A stretch of DNA of 64,000 nt from an uncultured Prevotellaceae bacterium (lineage in GTDB: Bacteria; Bacteroidota; Bacteroidia; Bacteroidales; Bacteroidaceae). The stretch is from assembly GCA_902801155.1 (NCBI GenBank), contig CADCHG010000001.1, forward strand, positions 1-64,000. The letters run 5' to 3'. The notes beneath the pieces were generated by a model. It worked only from the letters and a program-made list of their open reading frames with translations, ran no database searches and was not told the DNA's origin. Both the position numbers and the translations under genes were made by a program. The stretch's first letter is position 1; the number at the start of each line of letters is the position of its first letter. Shown in pieces: positions 7,796 to 17,276 of the stretch.

Positions 7796-9169
7796 TTAAC
7801 GTCCAATTTTCCACCAGTCAAAGTCGAAAAGCTGTTCATCTCCTCCACGGAAGAGGATATAGACATCGTGTTGGGTGGTAGGTGATGGATGTTGGGTGAT
7901 AGGAGAAGTTATAATGTTCTTGCTGCCATCCACCTCTATACGGGCAAAAGGCTTACCGCTGATTGAATTTGCATAAAACTCGATGACACCGGGATTCTTC
8001 ACATTCAGCACCTCTACCGTGATCTCCTTTGGAGCCTCTGAACCCAAATCCACATTACGGACCTTTGTCCAGTCGCCGTTATGTATTGATGTTACATAAT
8101 GCCTTGCACCCGCCATACGGTCAAGCTTAACGCCCCAGCTCTGTGACATAGTTTCAGCCTCAACAGTCTTGTAGGGATCAAGACTACCGACAGGCTTCAC
8201 ACCCTCTTTAGTGAATGGAATGAAAGGTATTGAACCATCAGCATTGAACTTGAACTCCTCAATAGCAGTAGAGCGTTTGAATCCTCCACCATTAGGCAGG
8301 GCACCATTGTGGTAGAACATATAGTCATGTCCCTTGAAATGGATATTTCCGCCATGAATAGTGAAACTGTTCTCTGCCTCGTTCATTATACGTCCCTTGA
8401 AAGTCCAAGGACCATGAACGGTAGGAGCGGTAGAATAAGCCATATACTCAGGTACGCCACCTGCAGGATATACAGCATAGTAGATGCCGTTTCGCTTTGT
8501 CACCCAAGGCCCTTCCTCATACTGAGTCATTTCACGCTCCTTACCAATAGACCAGTCCATTTTTGACTGCAAGGTGCCAAAACTCTTAGGATCTGTGTAT
8601 CCGGGAACTTCCTTATAGCCATTCTTAAACGAAATCATGTCATCGTTAAGTTCTCCGTACCAGAATCCCTTATTTCCCCAAAAGAGATACGGCTTACCGT
8701 CATCATCGATAAATACTGTAGGATCAATAAATCCAAAGCCTGTAGCCAAAGGTCCCCCTATGGCATCACGCCATGGACCTGTAGGACTATCGGCTACAGC
8801 AACACATAAAGCATCTTTTCCGTCATCGGTGTTGCAACATAGATACCAGTACCATTTGCCTTTGTGCTCAACAGCCTGAGCCGCCCAGGCACGATCACCT
8901 TGCTTTGCCCATTTGAATGTAGCGGTATTGACTTGAGCACCAAGATACTGCCAGTTCACCATATCCTCAGAGGAAAACACGAGCCAATCCTTCATTAGGA
9001 AGTATGTGGCATCATCCTCGTCATGGTCAACAAAAAGATATACCTTGTCACCATGAACATATGGCGCAGGATCAGGAGTATATATAGCACTAATGACAGG
9101 ATTCTGCGCTTCACAGATTACTGCCATCATCATTGCAAACAGAATTGTAAATATTGATTTTTTCATCAA
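7796..9169 (-). CDS. Secreted glycoside hydrolase family 43 with CBM6-like C-terminus
   Basis: A 457-residue exported enzyme (signal peptide about 1-21, ending CEAQ). The five-bladed GH43 fold shows likely catalytic acids in YTPDPAPYVHGDKVYLF (Asp base, about 30), FGFIDPTVFIDDDGKPYLFWG (Asp pKa modulator) and YEEGPWVTKRNG (Glu acid). GH43 enzymes are arabinofuranosidases or xylosidases acting on plant polysaccharides, consistent with the arabinose operon elsewhere in the window. A carbohydrate-binding beta-sandwich follows from about residue 330 (VEAETMSQSWGVKL). Near the C-terminus the text SPITQHPSPTTQH is encoded by a CACCYAACA-type simple repeat (about 7870-7910), apparently inserted into the last domain. 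The substrate is not determined. Confidence 0.88.
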   Translation of the reverse strand: MMKKSIFTILFAMMMAVICEAQNPVISAIYTPDPAPYVHGDKVYLFVDHDEDDATYFLMKDWLVFSSEDMVNWQYLGAQVNTATFKWAKQGDRAWAAQAVEHKGKWYWYLCCNTDDGKDALCVAVADSPTGPWRDAIGGPLATGFGFIDPTVFIDDDGKPYLFWGNKGFWYGELNDDMISFKNGYKEVPGYTDPKSFGTLQSKMDWSIGKEREMTQYEEGPWVTKRNGIYYAVYPAGGVPEYMAYSTAPTVHGPWTFKGRIMNEAENSFTIHGGNIHFKGHDYMFYHNGALPNGGGFKRSTAIEEFKFNADGSIPFIPFTKEGVKPVGSLDPYKTVEAETMSQSWGVKLDRMAGARHYVTSIHNGDWTKVRNVDLGSEAPKEITVEVLNVKNPGVIEFYANSISGKPFARIEVDGSKNIITSPITQHPSPTTQHDVYILFRGGDEQLFDFDWWKIGR

Positions 9170-9386
9170 ATATTAATAGCACTTGCTTTTTCTACTGGCT
9201 TTTTGACGAACTATAAAATGAATGGTTTAACGAAAAATCAATAACATAGCAAAAAAAATCCATTTCGTAGTATTTAAAAATGCTTTTATCTGTTAACAAA
9301 TGTTATATACTATGTTCGGCTCATATCAATCAGACCTAAAACCTTAAACTCCAACCCATGCTTTTTACCTCATCACCTATGCACAT

Positions 9387-9575
9387 AAAAAAAGTCCTCG
9401 GCCGAAAACGAGGACTATCTCCGGTTCTATCGCCTTCACAGGCTAAGAAACCTAGTAATAACTAAATGAATTGCGAGAATTTCAATCTTCACAGACTAAA
9501 TAAACTCTATAATCGTTTAAATGATTTTTTCGGTATATATATTATAACATTTGCATTGAAAAACTAAAGTTTTTA
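9387..9575 (-). ncRNA. Candidate small RNA with two tandem GUGA-loop hairpins
   Basis: A near-perfect promoter (9582-9613) reads left into a gene-free stretch that ends in an intrinsic terminator: CGAGGACT/AGTCCTCG stem at 9393-9416 followed by seven U. Between them two similar hairpins lie in tandem, 9475-9507 and 9423-9452. Each is capped by a GUGA tetraloop within the shared sequence TTAGYCTGTGAAGRY. The predicted transcript is about 185-190 nt with no credible ORF. It could be a free-standing sRNA, a 6S-like RNA, or a terminated leader of the GH43 gene 220 bp further on. The rest of the 9170-10000 gap is AT-rich sequence plus the promoter at 9887. Confidence 0.6.
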
Positions 9576-9581
9576 CGAGTG

Positions 9582-9613
9582 CAAAGATAGTTATATTTAT
9601 TGATATCGCCAAA
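9582..9613 (-). promoter_or_regulatory. Strong promoter of the candidate small RNA
   Basis: On the minus strand, TTTG (9610-9613), exactly 20 bp, then TATCTTTG (9582-9589). This is a full consensus match with no coding gene immediately downstream. Confidence 0.75.
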
Positions 9614-9886
9614 AAATATCCGTCATTACTGCCTAAATTATAAATAAATTAACATTTCAGAATACAAAATTCGTCATTATACAAAAATTTTCAGAAAAAA
9701 AAGGTAAAAAATCACCGTAATACAGATTTTAGCCCCAATTATACACTCAAACATCACATTATATGATTTTACGGTATTTGTAAAAGTTATTTTCTATGAA
9801 GATCAGTTCAAATAACTGTCAACCATATTCTTTTTCTTTGAATTACGATGAATTTATATACAAAAATACAATTTCTATCGAAATAG

Positions 9887-9918
9887 TTTGGAGGAGAAAG
9901 AAAAAAAATGTATATTTG
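9887..9918 (+). promoter_or_regulatory. Promoter of the deaminase/flavocytochrome pair
   Basis: TTTG at 9887-9890, 20 bp, TATATTTG at 9911-9918. It lies about 80 bp upstream of the deaminase start and cuts through a spurious 65-codon ORF. Confidence 0.8.
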
Positions 9919-10000
9919 CAACATAAATCTATTATAGATAGACGATCAAAACTGACTTATTTCCAACAACAAACAATCAGAAAACAACAATAATGACATT

Positions 10001-10465
10001 ATGACACATAGCAAATACATGCAAATAGCAATAGATGAAGCCAGAGATGGTATCAGGAACGGACATGGAGGTCCGTTTGGTACTGCCATCGTAAAGGACG
10101 GAGTCTTAATAAGTTCAGGACACAACAAAGTTCTCCTGAATAATGACCCTACATGTCACGGAGAAGTTGATGCCATCCGCAAGGCATGTAAGAAGCTTGG
10201 TACGCACGACCTGAGCGGATGCGAACTTTACACTACGGGAGAACCATGCCATATGTGCCTGTGCGCCTGTATGTGGGCAAACATCGATAAGATATACTAC
10301 GGATGTACGATAGAAGACAACGGACTCATTGGATTCCGCGATGATAAGTTCGACAAGATTTTCGGCGGTCGTGACAAGCTTGATGGCTTTATGACAGAGA
10401 TTGACCGTGAAGCATGCCAGCAACTGTTCGAAGAATACAAGAATCTACATCATAATCTATATTAA
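10001..10465 (+). CDS. Guanine deaminase-like nucleoside deaminase
   Basis: A 154-residue cytidine-deaminase-fold enzyme. The zinc site is clear: HGEVDAI (His ligand and catalytic Glu, about residues 48-54) and EPCHMCLCA (two Cys ligands, about 80-88). The length, the GGPFGTAIVKDGVLISSGHN start and the C-terminal helix match the small guanine deaminases such as Bacillus GuaD better than tRNA adenosine deaminase or CMP deaminase. The expected reaction is guanine to xanthine plus ammonia in the cytoplasm, but related enzymes act on other bases. It is followed after 46 bp by a reductase gene, probably in the same transcript. Confidence 0.8.
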   Translation: MTHSKYMQIAIDEARDGIRNGHGGPFGTAIVKDGVLISSGHNKVLLNNDPTCHGEVDAIRKACKKLGTHDLSGCELYTTGEPCHMCLCACMWANIDKIYYGCTIEDNGLIGFRDDKFDKIFGGRDKLDGFMTEIDREACQQLFEEYKNLHHNLY

Positions 10466-10511
10466 ATTATGGTGGAAAACACGAATCCTCCACCTTATAA
10501 AACTATACGCA

Positions 10512-13016
10512 ATGAAAAAACTCACAATACTATCCCTAATGCTATTGACATTCATGGTAATGGGATGTAATAACCAACCAAAAGACAAGACTCTAACAGA
10601 TGGAACGTTTCACTCTGTAGGACTGAATCTTACAGGAACAATCAATGTTGATGTTACAATAGAGGAGCAACGCATCACGGAAGTACATGTTCTTGAAGAA
10701 CTTAAGACTTATGCCAGTCAGATAAAACAGCTATGTGAAAGCATCATAGAGAACCAATCGCCAGAAGTTGACGGAGTATCAGGTGCAACATATCTTTCTG
10801 ACGGCATAAAAGACGCTGTACGCGATGCTTTAGCACAGTCAAGAGGCGAGAAAACTGTTCTTGACAATACCGAGGTTTTGAGCTTTACCCCCGGAACATA
10901 CTCCGTGGAAACCGACGGATTCCTTAGCAAGATCAAGGCTGATGTAACTTTCAGCAAGAATGCTATCGACACCATAATAATAAAGGAATCGAATGAGACG
11001 CCTCATGTTGGCCAAAATGCAATTCCACCGACCATACGCAATATGCTAAAAGCCAATGGAACAGGAGTAGATGGAGTAACAGGTGCCACATTTACAGTAA
11101 CAGCCCTGAGAAAGCTTGTAAACGATGCTGCAGAGAAAGCAAAAGTAACCAATCGTAATAAATTCTATAACAATAAATTAACCATGACAGCGCAAAACAG
11201 GATAGAGGATACGTGGGATGTAGTAATTGTCGGTGGCGGAGGTGCAGGCCTTTTCGCTGCGGCACAAGCTGCAGAAGATGGTAATACAGTTCTCGTAATA
11301 GAGAGAAATTCAGAACTTGGCGGTAATACTCTGATTGCAGGTGGAATGTACCAGGCTGTTGACCACCACCTAGTATGGGACATCAATCATCCAGAAGCCA
11401 CTTCGGCTATCGGCTTTGACGGTAAAAGGGTTGACAAGGTTAAGGCTACCATAGGAAGTATAGACCAATTAAAAACAATTCTCTCATGGAATGAGAAACC
11501 TTTTGACGAGAACTACTATCTCACACATGAGTTCGTAGCAGGTGATGTGATAGAATTATCAAAGCATGGCGTTCATCAGGAATTTCTTCCTATCCTCCGC
11601 AACCTGAAGAAAGAGATACGAGCATATCTTGCCTATGCAGAACCCAAAATAAAGAAAGGCATGAAAGAGAATGAGCTTTTGCTTTTCTCTACTACGAACC
11701 TGCATATCTTCCAGACATATTATGGAGGTCTTCGTCTGAGCAACGACAAGAAGGAATGGGTATATAGTGACTACAATCTTGTAAATCAATTTATTAAAGA
11801 AGGTGAGAAACTCAAGCCATGGCTTATGAGCATGGGAGTGGAGTTTATGAACACACAGACAACCCTTCCTGGTGCCATCTGGTATCGTTGCAACAGGATG
11901 ACCGGCTGCAACACAGATACCGCAGGGGATGGCAAGAAGACATTCTTTGCTAAGAATTGGGGAGCATACGTAATGGCACCTCTCACACACATGCTTCAAG
12001 CCAACAAACATAATAAGGTGATTAAATCAACCACAGCCAAGCACCTTATCATGGAGAATGGAAGGGTAACAGGAGTAAAAGGCATAATGGATGACGGCAC
12101 GACTGTGGTAGCTCATGCACGAAAAGGTGTGATTATTGCATCTGGAGGCTATGCTGCTAATATAAAGAAGGTAATAGAGACCAATAAATACTGGCCAGCG
12201 AAATATCTTTCATACAACATGGGCACAACAAACCGTTCTTCTCTTCTGGGTGAAGGTCTGTCAATGGCAACAGAAATCGGTGCCGACGAGTGCGGTGAGG
12301 GATGGACACAACTTCTGCCTTTGGCTTTCTCTGCCGACGGACTAATAGCAAAGGGAAGCGTAGAGACCGCCGTATTCATAAGTCCAAAGACAGGAAAGCG
12401 TTTTGTTGACGAATGTTCTGAACGTGACGTACTTTCACTCGCTGCATTCGAAAACGGCATAACATACAAAGGCATCAAAGGTACATTCTTCTGTATCAGG
12501 GCAGATGTGAAGACCGATGAAGCAGGACTTGACATCATCACATCCGACATTCCGGGAAAGGAATGGACACGAACTGGCAAGGAACTTTCAAGCCTTTTCA
12601 AGGAATTAGGAATGAAGACCGATGCAAAGGTTGTGCTTGAGACAATCCGCGAATATGACATGGCAGGAATGGAGAACCGTCAGCCAAAGGATTTCAGAAA
12701 ACAGCATCAGGTTGGACTTATCGGTACTGCGAAACGCAAGGCTGATGGAAGCTATGACAAAAGCACATACGATATTAATAATGCAAGACTTCGCATTCGT
12801 CTTCTCGCTCCATCTCTTCACCACACCATGGGCGGACTTAGGATAGACACAAGCCGCAGGGTACTCGACAAGCACGGCAAGCCAATCCCTGGCCTCTATG
12901 CTGCAGGTGAGGTTACAGGTGGATTCTTCGGTGGCAATCGTCTTGGAGGTAATGCTCTCACAGAGGTTATGGTATCAGGCAGAATAGCAGCAAAAGCCAT
13001 CAGCGGAAAGCAATAA
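10512..13016 (+). CDS. Lipoprotein flavocytochrome-c-type reductase with two FMN-binding domains
   Basis: The start ATG at 10512 gives a lipoprotein signal (MKKLTILSLMLLTFMVMGCNNQ). Two FMN-bind domains follow, each with the covalent-flavin motif: VDGVSGATYLSDG (about residues 88-100) and VDGVTGATFTVTA (about 180-192). From about 235 the FAD domain begins with DVVIVGGGGAGLFAAAQAAEDG and ends in the family's GLYAAGEVTGGFFGGNRLGGNAL. GKRFVDECSERD carries the acid/Arg pair typical of fumarate reductases. No heme CxxCH is present. Such proteins reduce fumarate, urocanate or other enoates outside the membrane as electron acceptors. Total length is 834 residues. The specific acceptor cannot be assigned from sequence. 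Confidence 0.85.
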   Translation: MKKLTILSLMLLTFMVMGCNNQPKDKTLTDGTFHSVGLNLTGTINVDVTIEEQRITEVHVLEELKTYASQIKQLCESIIENQSPEVDGVSGATYLSDGIKDAVRDALAQSRGEKTVLDNTEVLSFTPGTYSVETDGFLSKIKADVTFSKNAIDTIIIKESNETPHVGQNAIPPTIRNMLKANGTGVDGVTGATFTVTALRKLVNDAAEKAKVTNRNKFYNNKLTMTAQNRIEDTWDVVIVGGGGAGLFAAAQAAEDGNTVLVIERNSELGGNTLIAGGMYQAVDHHLVWDINHPEATSAIGFDGKRVDKVKATIGSIDQLKTILSWNEKPFDENYYLTHEFVAGDVIELSKHGVHQEFLPILRNLKKEIRAYLAYAEPKIKKGMKENELLLFSTTNLHIFQTYYGGLRLSNDKKEWVYSDYNLVNQFIKEGEKLKPWLMSMGVEFMNTQTTLPGAIWYRCNRMTGCNTDTAGDGKKTFFAKNWGAYVMAPLTHMLQANKHNKVIKSTTAKHLIMENGRVTGVKGIMDDGTTVVAHARKGVIIASGGYAANIKKVIETNKYWPAKYLSYNMGTTNRSSLLGEGLSMATEIGADECGEGWTQLLPLAFSADGLIAKGSVETAVFISPKTGKRFVDECSERDVLSLAAFENGITYKGIKGTFFCIRADVKTDEAGLDIITSDIPGKEWTRTGKELSSLFKELGMKTDAKVVLETIREYDMAGMENRQPKDFRKQHQVGLIGTAKRKADGSYDKSTYDINNARLRIRLLAPSLHHTMGGLRIDTSRRVLDKHGKPIPGLYAAGEVTGGFFGGNRLGGNALTEVMVSGRIAAKAISGKQ

Positions 13017-13056
13017 GGATTTGCATTCCTATAGCAGAGCTAACATTTTCAACAAG

Positions 13057-13096
13057 AAGTCGACCTGACGATATTTTGCAGTCAGGCCGACTTTTC
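13057..13096 (+). terminator. Intrinsic terminator after the reductase
   Basis: GTCGACCTGAC (13059-13069) pairs with GTCAGGCCGAC (13081-13091) with one mismatch and is followed by TTTT. It ends the deaminase/reductase transcript and lies before the GH2 promoter region. Confidence 0.75.
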
Positions 13097-13252
13097 TTCT
13101 CACTTTCATTTTACCGACCTCTCACTCGCTTGCAAGTCCCAAACGCCATTCAGGAACAGACAAATACGACATCATTCTTTCTCTTTCCGACTTTTATTTG
13201 CTAAATATGTTAATTTGTTTTGAAAGTATATATGTTCTTAAGTAATTATCGC

Positions 13253-13260
13253 TATCTTTG
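13253..13260 (+). promoter_or_regulatory. -7 element of the GH2 gene
   Basis: TATCTTTG sits 22 bp before the GH2 start codon. No good TTTG lies at the usual distance upstream, so this promoter may be weak or activator-dependent. Confidence 0.5.
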
Positions 13261-13282
13261 CAATACTAATTGACAAAATCAT

Positions 13283-15505
13283 ATGAATATCCTAAAACTT
13301 TCAACCTCGCTGCTCATGGCAGCGATGATGCTTACGACCGCAAAAGCCGTAGCTGCTAAGACTGAAACAATTGAACGAAAAAAACTTCTCAACACGCAAT
13401 GGCAGTTCGTTGAGAACGACAGTGATTTCACCAAGGCGAAACCTGTAATCCTACCTCACGACTGGAGCATACACCATCGTTTCGATGCAAATGTACCGGC
13501 TGGCGGTGGTGGTGGCTATCTGCCTACAGGTAAGGGCTGGTACAAGCGCACCCTCACTCTCGGAAAGGAATACGAGGGCAAGAAGATACGCCTATACTTC
13601 GAAGGCGTGTATATGAACTCACAAGTATATATTAATGGTAAGAAAGCCGGTGGATGGCCTTATGGCTATTCTTCTTTCTGGGTAGATGCCACACCTTACG
13701 TACAGACAGGAAACAACGAGATTATCGTGAGTGTGGATAACTCCAAGCAACCTAACTGCCGTTGGTATTCCGGCTCAGGTATCTACCGTAACGTATGGCT
13801 CGTTACTACCGACAAGACATACATCGACGACTGGAGCATAGCAGTAAGCACACCTGACACTCATCATGTCAACCTTACGGCTACCGTAATACTGCCCGAC
13901 GGCTCCACACGTCCGTACCAGCAGACCATCGAGGTGGAGAATCCTCGTCTCTGGTCTCCAGAAGATCCATATCTCTATCACACGGAACTGACAATACCAG
14001 AGGGTGACCGTATTACAGTAACATACGGCATACGTACCATCGAGTATAGTGCAGAGAAGGGACTCTTCCTTAATGGCAAGTCAATAAATCTCAATGGTGC
14101 TTGCGTACACCACGACAACGGCATCCTCGGTGCTGCTGCTTTCGACGATGCTGAATACCGCAAGGCACGACTTATGAAGGAGGCAGGCTTCAATGCCGTG
14201 CGCACATCCCACAATCCTCCTTCTGAGGCTTTCCTCAGAGCATGTGACGAAATTGGACTTCTCGTCATCGACGAGGCTTTCGACGGATGGCGTGAGAAGA
14301 AGAACACCAATGACTACGACTACTCTACCCTCTTCGACCAGTGGTGGAAGAAAGACATCGACGCAATGGTTCTGCGCGACCGTCTTCACCCAAGTATCTT
14401 CTGCTGGAGTACCGGCAACGAGGTTATCGAGCGTAAGAAGATTGAGATTATAAAGACTGCTCATCAGCTTGCTTCACGCATCCATGAGATTGATCCTCAG
14501 AACCGTCCCGTAACCTCTGCCCTCGCAGCATGGGATCGCGACTGGGATATCTATGACCCATTGGCAGCTGAGCACGATATCGTTGGCTATAACTATATGA
14601 TTTTCAAGGCAGAGAGCGACCACGAGCGTGTACCTAACCGCGTGATGATGCAGACAGAGAGCTATCCTCGTGACGCTTGGCGCAACTATCAGACAGTACA
14701 GAAACACGATTATATCCTCGGTGACTTCGTATGGACAGGTCTCGACTACATCGGTGAGTCTGGTATTGGTCGCTATTACTATGAGGGCGACGTGCCAGGC
14801 GAGTCATGGGAACGCCCACTCTACCCTTGGCACGCAGCATATTGCGGAGACGTTGACCTTACAGGTGAGCGCAAGCCTATCAGCTACTATCGCTCTATGC
14901 TCTGGAACGGTGGTCAGACTCATCTCGCTGTACGCGAACCTGACGGCTATATTGGTAAGGTGAAAACCTCCATGTGGAGCACATGGCCTACACAGCATAG
15001 CTGGACATGGCCTAATTGGGAAGGAAAGCCTATCGAGGTTGAGGTTTACAGCCGTCAGCCAAAGGTAAGCCTTTACCTCAACGACCAGCTCATCGGCGAG
15101 CAGGAGACTAAGGAGATGAAAGCCACCTTCAAACTGACATATCAGCCAGGCACACTTCGTGCAGAGGCAGGCAACGAGCGTTCAGAGATTCAGACAGCAG
15201 GAGCTGCCAAGACCATCCGTCTGAAAGCTGAGAACTACAAGGATCTGTCATTCATCACAGCAGAGATTATCGACGCACAGGGTCGTGTGGTTCCTGCATC
15301 AGATACAGAGCTCACCTTCGCCGCTACAGGTGTCACATTCCTTGCAGCAGGCAACGCTGACATAAAGGACGATGATCCATATTTCGATACAAAGCATCGC
15401 ACATGGCATGGCCGTTGCCTCGCTGTTGTAAGCAAGAATGGCAAGAAAGGCACTCTCTCCGTATCAGCCAAGGGACTCCCAACCGCAAAGATTGCGATTA
15501 AGTAG
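13283..15505 (+). CDS. Secreted glycoside hydrolase family 2 (beta-galactosidase-like)
   Basis: A 740-residue exported enzyme (signal peptide about 1-25, ending AVAA). Domains in order: jelly-roll sugar-binding domain (about 35-175, LPHDWSIHHRF...RWYSGSGIYRNVWL), a short Ig-like strand region (about 180-260), a TIM barrel (about 265-530), then DUF4982-like and Ig-like C-terminal domains. The acid/base Glu is in CWSTGNEV and the nucleophile Glu in MMQTESYP. The barrel begins with NGACVHHDNG, the family's conserved entry. The central Ig-like region is shorter than usual. The activity could be beta-galactosidase, glucuronidase or mannosidase; the first is most likely. Upstream and downstream terminators make it monocistronic. 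Confidence 0.87.
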   Translation: MNILKLSTSLLMAAMMLTTAKAVAAKTETIERKKLLNTQWQFVENDSDFTKAKPVILPHDWSIHHRFDANVPAGGGGGYLPTGKGWYKRTLTLGKEYEGKKIRLYFEGVYMNSQVYINGKKAGGWPYGYSSFWVDATPYVQTGNNEIIVSVDNSKQPNCRWYSGSGIYRNVWLVTTDKTYIDDWSIAVSTPDTHHVNLTATVILPDGSTRPYQQTIEVENPRLWSPEDPYLYHTELTIPEGDRITVTYGIRTIEYSAEKGLFLNGKSINLNGACVHHDNGILGAAAFDDAEYRKARLMKEAGFNAVRTSHNPPSEAFLRACDEIGLLVIDEAFDGWREKKNTNDYDYSTLFDQWWKKDIDAMVLRDRLHPSIFCWSTGNEVIERKKIEIIKTAHQLASRIHEIDPQNRPVTSALAAWDRDWDIYDPLAAEHDIVGYNYMIFKAESDHERVPNRVMMQTESYPRDAWRNYQTVQKHDYILGDFVWTGLDYIGESGIGRYYYEGDVPGESWERPLYPWHAAYCGDVDLTGERKPISYYRSMLWNGGQTHLAVREPDGYIGKVKTSMWSTWPTQHSWTWPNWEGKPIEVEVYSRQPKVSLYLNDQLIGEQETKEMKATFKLTYQPGTLRAEAGNERSEIQTAGAAKTIRLKAENYKDLSFITAEIIDAQGRVVPASDTELTFAATGVTFLAAGNADIKDDDPYFDTKHRTWHGRCLAVVSKNGKKGTLSVSAKGLPTAKIAIK

Positions 15506-15530
15506 AAACTTCAATAGCCTAATAAAAAAG

Positions 15531-15563
15531 AAATGACGTGATATATTTTGTATCACGTCATTT
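15531..15563. terminator. Bidirectional terminator between GH2 and the leu operon
   Basis: AAATGACGTGATA (15531-15543) and TATCACGTCATTT (15551-15563) form a 13-bp perfect stem with a 7-nt loop. A and T flanks on both sides let it serve the converging GH2 and cimA transcripts. Confidence 0.85.
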
Positions 15564-15569
15564 ATTATT

Positions 15570-17096
15570 TCAATTATTCTCTATCTGATTCAGCATCTTG
15601 AACGTTGCCTTGATGGCTGCTTCCGTCTGGTCGGCATCGAGGGCACGAGTGCGGATGACCTTTCCGTCAAGAAGTTTCCATGTGATGACCGTCTGAACAA
15701 GGGCATCTGTACGACCGCCCGGTGGAATGGTGACGGCATAGTTGAGCAAATCAGGCAACTTACGGTCAAGGTTATCGCGATAGATGCGGCGGAGAGCCTT
15801 TACGAAGGCATCATACTGACCATCACCCGTAGCATCACCATAGAACTCCTGTCCGTTGATGCTCACCTTGATTGACGCAAGCGGCTTTATGCCATACGAG
15901 AGGCTGACCATGTAGCCGAGAAGCTTCACATTCTCGTCAGGAGTATCGTGTTTCAGAACATCGGAAACGATGAAAGGAAGGTCTTCAGGAGTAACGACAG
16001 ACTTACGGTCGCCAAGTTCGGTGATACGCTGCGTTATCCTCTTCACCTGCTCAGGAGTAAGCTCAAGACCGAGTTCCTGAAGGTTCATCTCGATATTTGC
16101 CTTGCCCGATGCCTTGCCAAGCGCATACTCACGCTTTCTGCCGAAACGCTCAGGCACAAGTTCGTTGCAATAAAGCTTGTCCTTGTTGTCGCCGTCAGCA
16201 TGAACACCTGCTACCTGAGTAAAGACATTCTCACCAACGATTGGCTGATTAGGTGCTACGACAACACCCGAATAGCCTTCCACCACGCGACTGATATCAT
16301 TAAGCACGTCTTCCTTTATTGATGTCTCAACACCAAGATGATCGTGAAGAATTGCCTGAACGGATGCAAGAGGAGCATTACCACAACGCTCTCCAAGTCC
16401 GTTGACCGTGACATGAACGCCAGAAGCGCCTTCGGAAACCGCAGCCATAGTGTTGCTTACGGCAAGGTCATAGTCATTATGTCCGTGGAACTCGAAACGG
16501 AGGTCTGGGAATCGGCTTGTCATCTCACGGAAGAAAGCCCCTGTTTGCATCGGGGTAAGCACACCGAGAGTATCGGGCAGCATGAAACGCATGATTCCGC
16601 AGTCCTTGAGCGAATCTATCATGTGATAGACATACTCAGGACCGTCCTTCATGCCATTGCTCCAATCCTCAAGGTAGATGTTCACCTTGAGTCCCTGCTC
16701 ATGCGCATAGTTGATAGCCTCCTTGATATCTGCAATATGCTCGTCAGGAGTACGCTTGAGCTGCTTTGTGCAATGCTTCTCAGAACCTTTGGTAAGGAGA
16801 TTTATGACAGAGCCGCCGCATTCCGTGATCCAATCGACCGAACGACCGCCATCACAGAATCCGAGCACCTCTACCCTATCCAGCATACCCGCACCCTTCG
16901 CATAGCGACAAACCATCTTAACGGCTTCCTTCTCGCCCTCGCTGACACGTGCAGAGGCAATCTCTATACGGTCAACATTGACATCACGCAACAGCATACG
17001 CGCTATCACGAGTTTCTCATGCGGAAGGAATGAAACGCCGTTGGTCTGTTCTCCATCGCGAAGGGTGGAGTCCATTATTTCTATTTTTTGTTGCAT
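15570..17096 (-). CDS. cimA: Citramalate synthase-like alpha-isopropylmalate synthase homologue
   Basis: A 508-residue DRE-TIM metallolyase. It has the N-terminal DSTLRDGEQTNGVSF motif, the metal/substrate site HGHNDYDLAVSN, the flexible region GLGERCGNAPL and a C-terminal LeuA regulatory-type domain (about 380-500). It differs clearly from the true leuA 3 kb upstream in the same operon. In Bacteroidota such a second copy is usually regarded as (R)-citramalate synthase, condensing pyruvate and acetyl-CoA to feed isoleucine synthesis; a role as a second isopropylmalate or homocitrate synthase is possible. LeuC and LeuD can act on citramalate as well, which would explain the shared operon. leuB, which commonly accompanies these genes, does not follow. 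Confidence 0.8.
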   Translation of the reverse strand: MQQKIEIMDSTLRDGEQTNGVSFLPHEKLVIARMLLRDVNVDRIEIASARVSEGEKEAVKMVCRYAKGAGMLDRVEVLGFCDGGRSVDWITECGGSVINLLTKGSEKHCTKQLKRTPDEHIADIKEAINYAHEQGLKVNIYLEDWSNGMKDGPEYVYHMIDSLKDCGIMRFMLPDTLGVLTPMQTGAFFREMTSRFPDLRFEFHGHNDYDLAVSNTMAAVSEGASGVHVTVNGLGERCGNAPLASVQAILHDHLGVETSIKEDVLNDISRVVEGYSGVVVAPNQPIVGENVFTQVAGVHADGDNKDKLYCNELVPERFGRKREYALGKASGKANIEMNLQELGLELTPEQVKRITQRITELGDRKSVVTPEDLPFIVSDVLKHDTPDENVKLLGYMVSLSYGIKPLASIKVSINGQEFYGDATGDGQYDAFVKALRRIYRDNLDRKLPDLLNYAVTIPPGGRTDALVQTVITWKLLDGKVIRTRALDADQTEAAIKATFKMLNQIENN

Positions 17097-17099
17097 AAG

Positions 17100-17276
17100 T
17101 TAATCATACCGGCCCCTCACCTGCCCTATGGGCATCCTCTCCCCAAGGGGCGAGGAGGAAGTTACATTTGTTCGCTAAAAACGTGATTGGAAATACATAC
17201 TTCCCCCTCGCCCCTTGGGGAGAGGGTGTCACGTAGTGACGGGTGAGGGGCCGTTGGGGTCGTTAGGGCCGTTGGG
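17100..17276. repeat. Intra-operon GC-rich cassette between leuD and cimA
   Basis: The gap holds two facing hairpin-rich halves. CGGCCCCTCACC (17110-17121) with CTCTCCCCAAGGGGCGAG at about 17139-17156 matches CTCGCCCCTTGGGGAGAG (17207-17224) and GGTGAGGGGCCG (17242-17253). There are direct GTTGGGGTCGTTAGGGCC units at the end. It is a variant of the cassettes found in other operon gaps here. Confidence 0.7.

Noticed and set aside
9796..9993. 65-codon ORF before the deaminase
   Set aside because: The consensus promoter of the deaminase gene (9887-9918) lies inside it, and its text is Lys/Asn-rich translation of AT-rich DNA.
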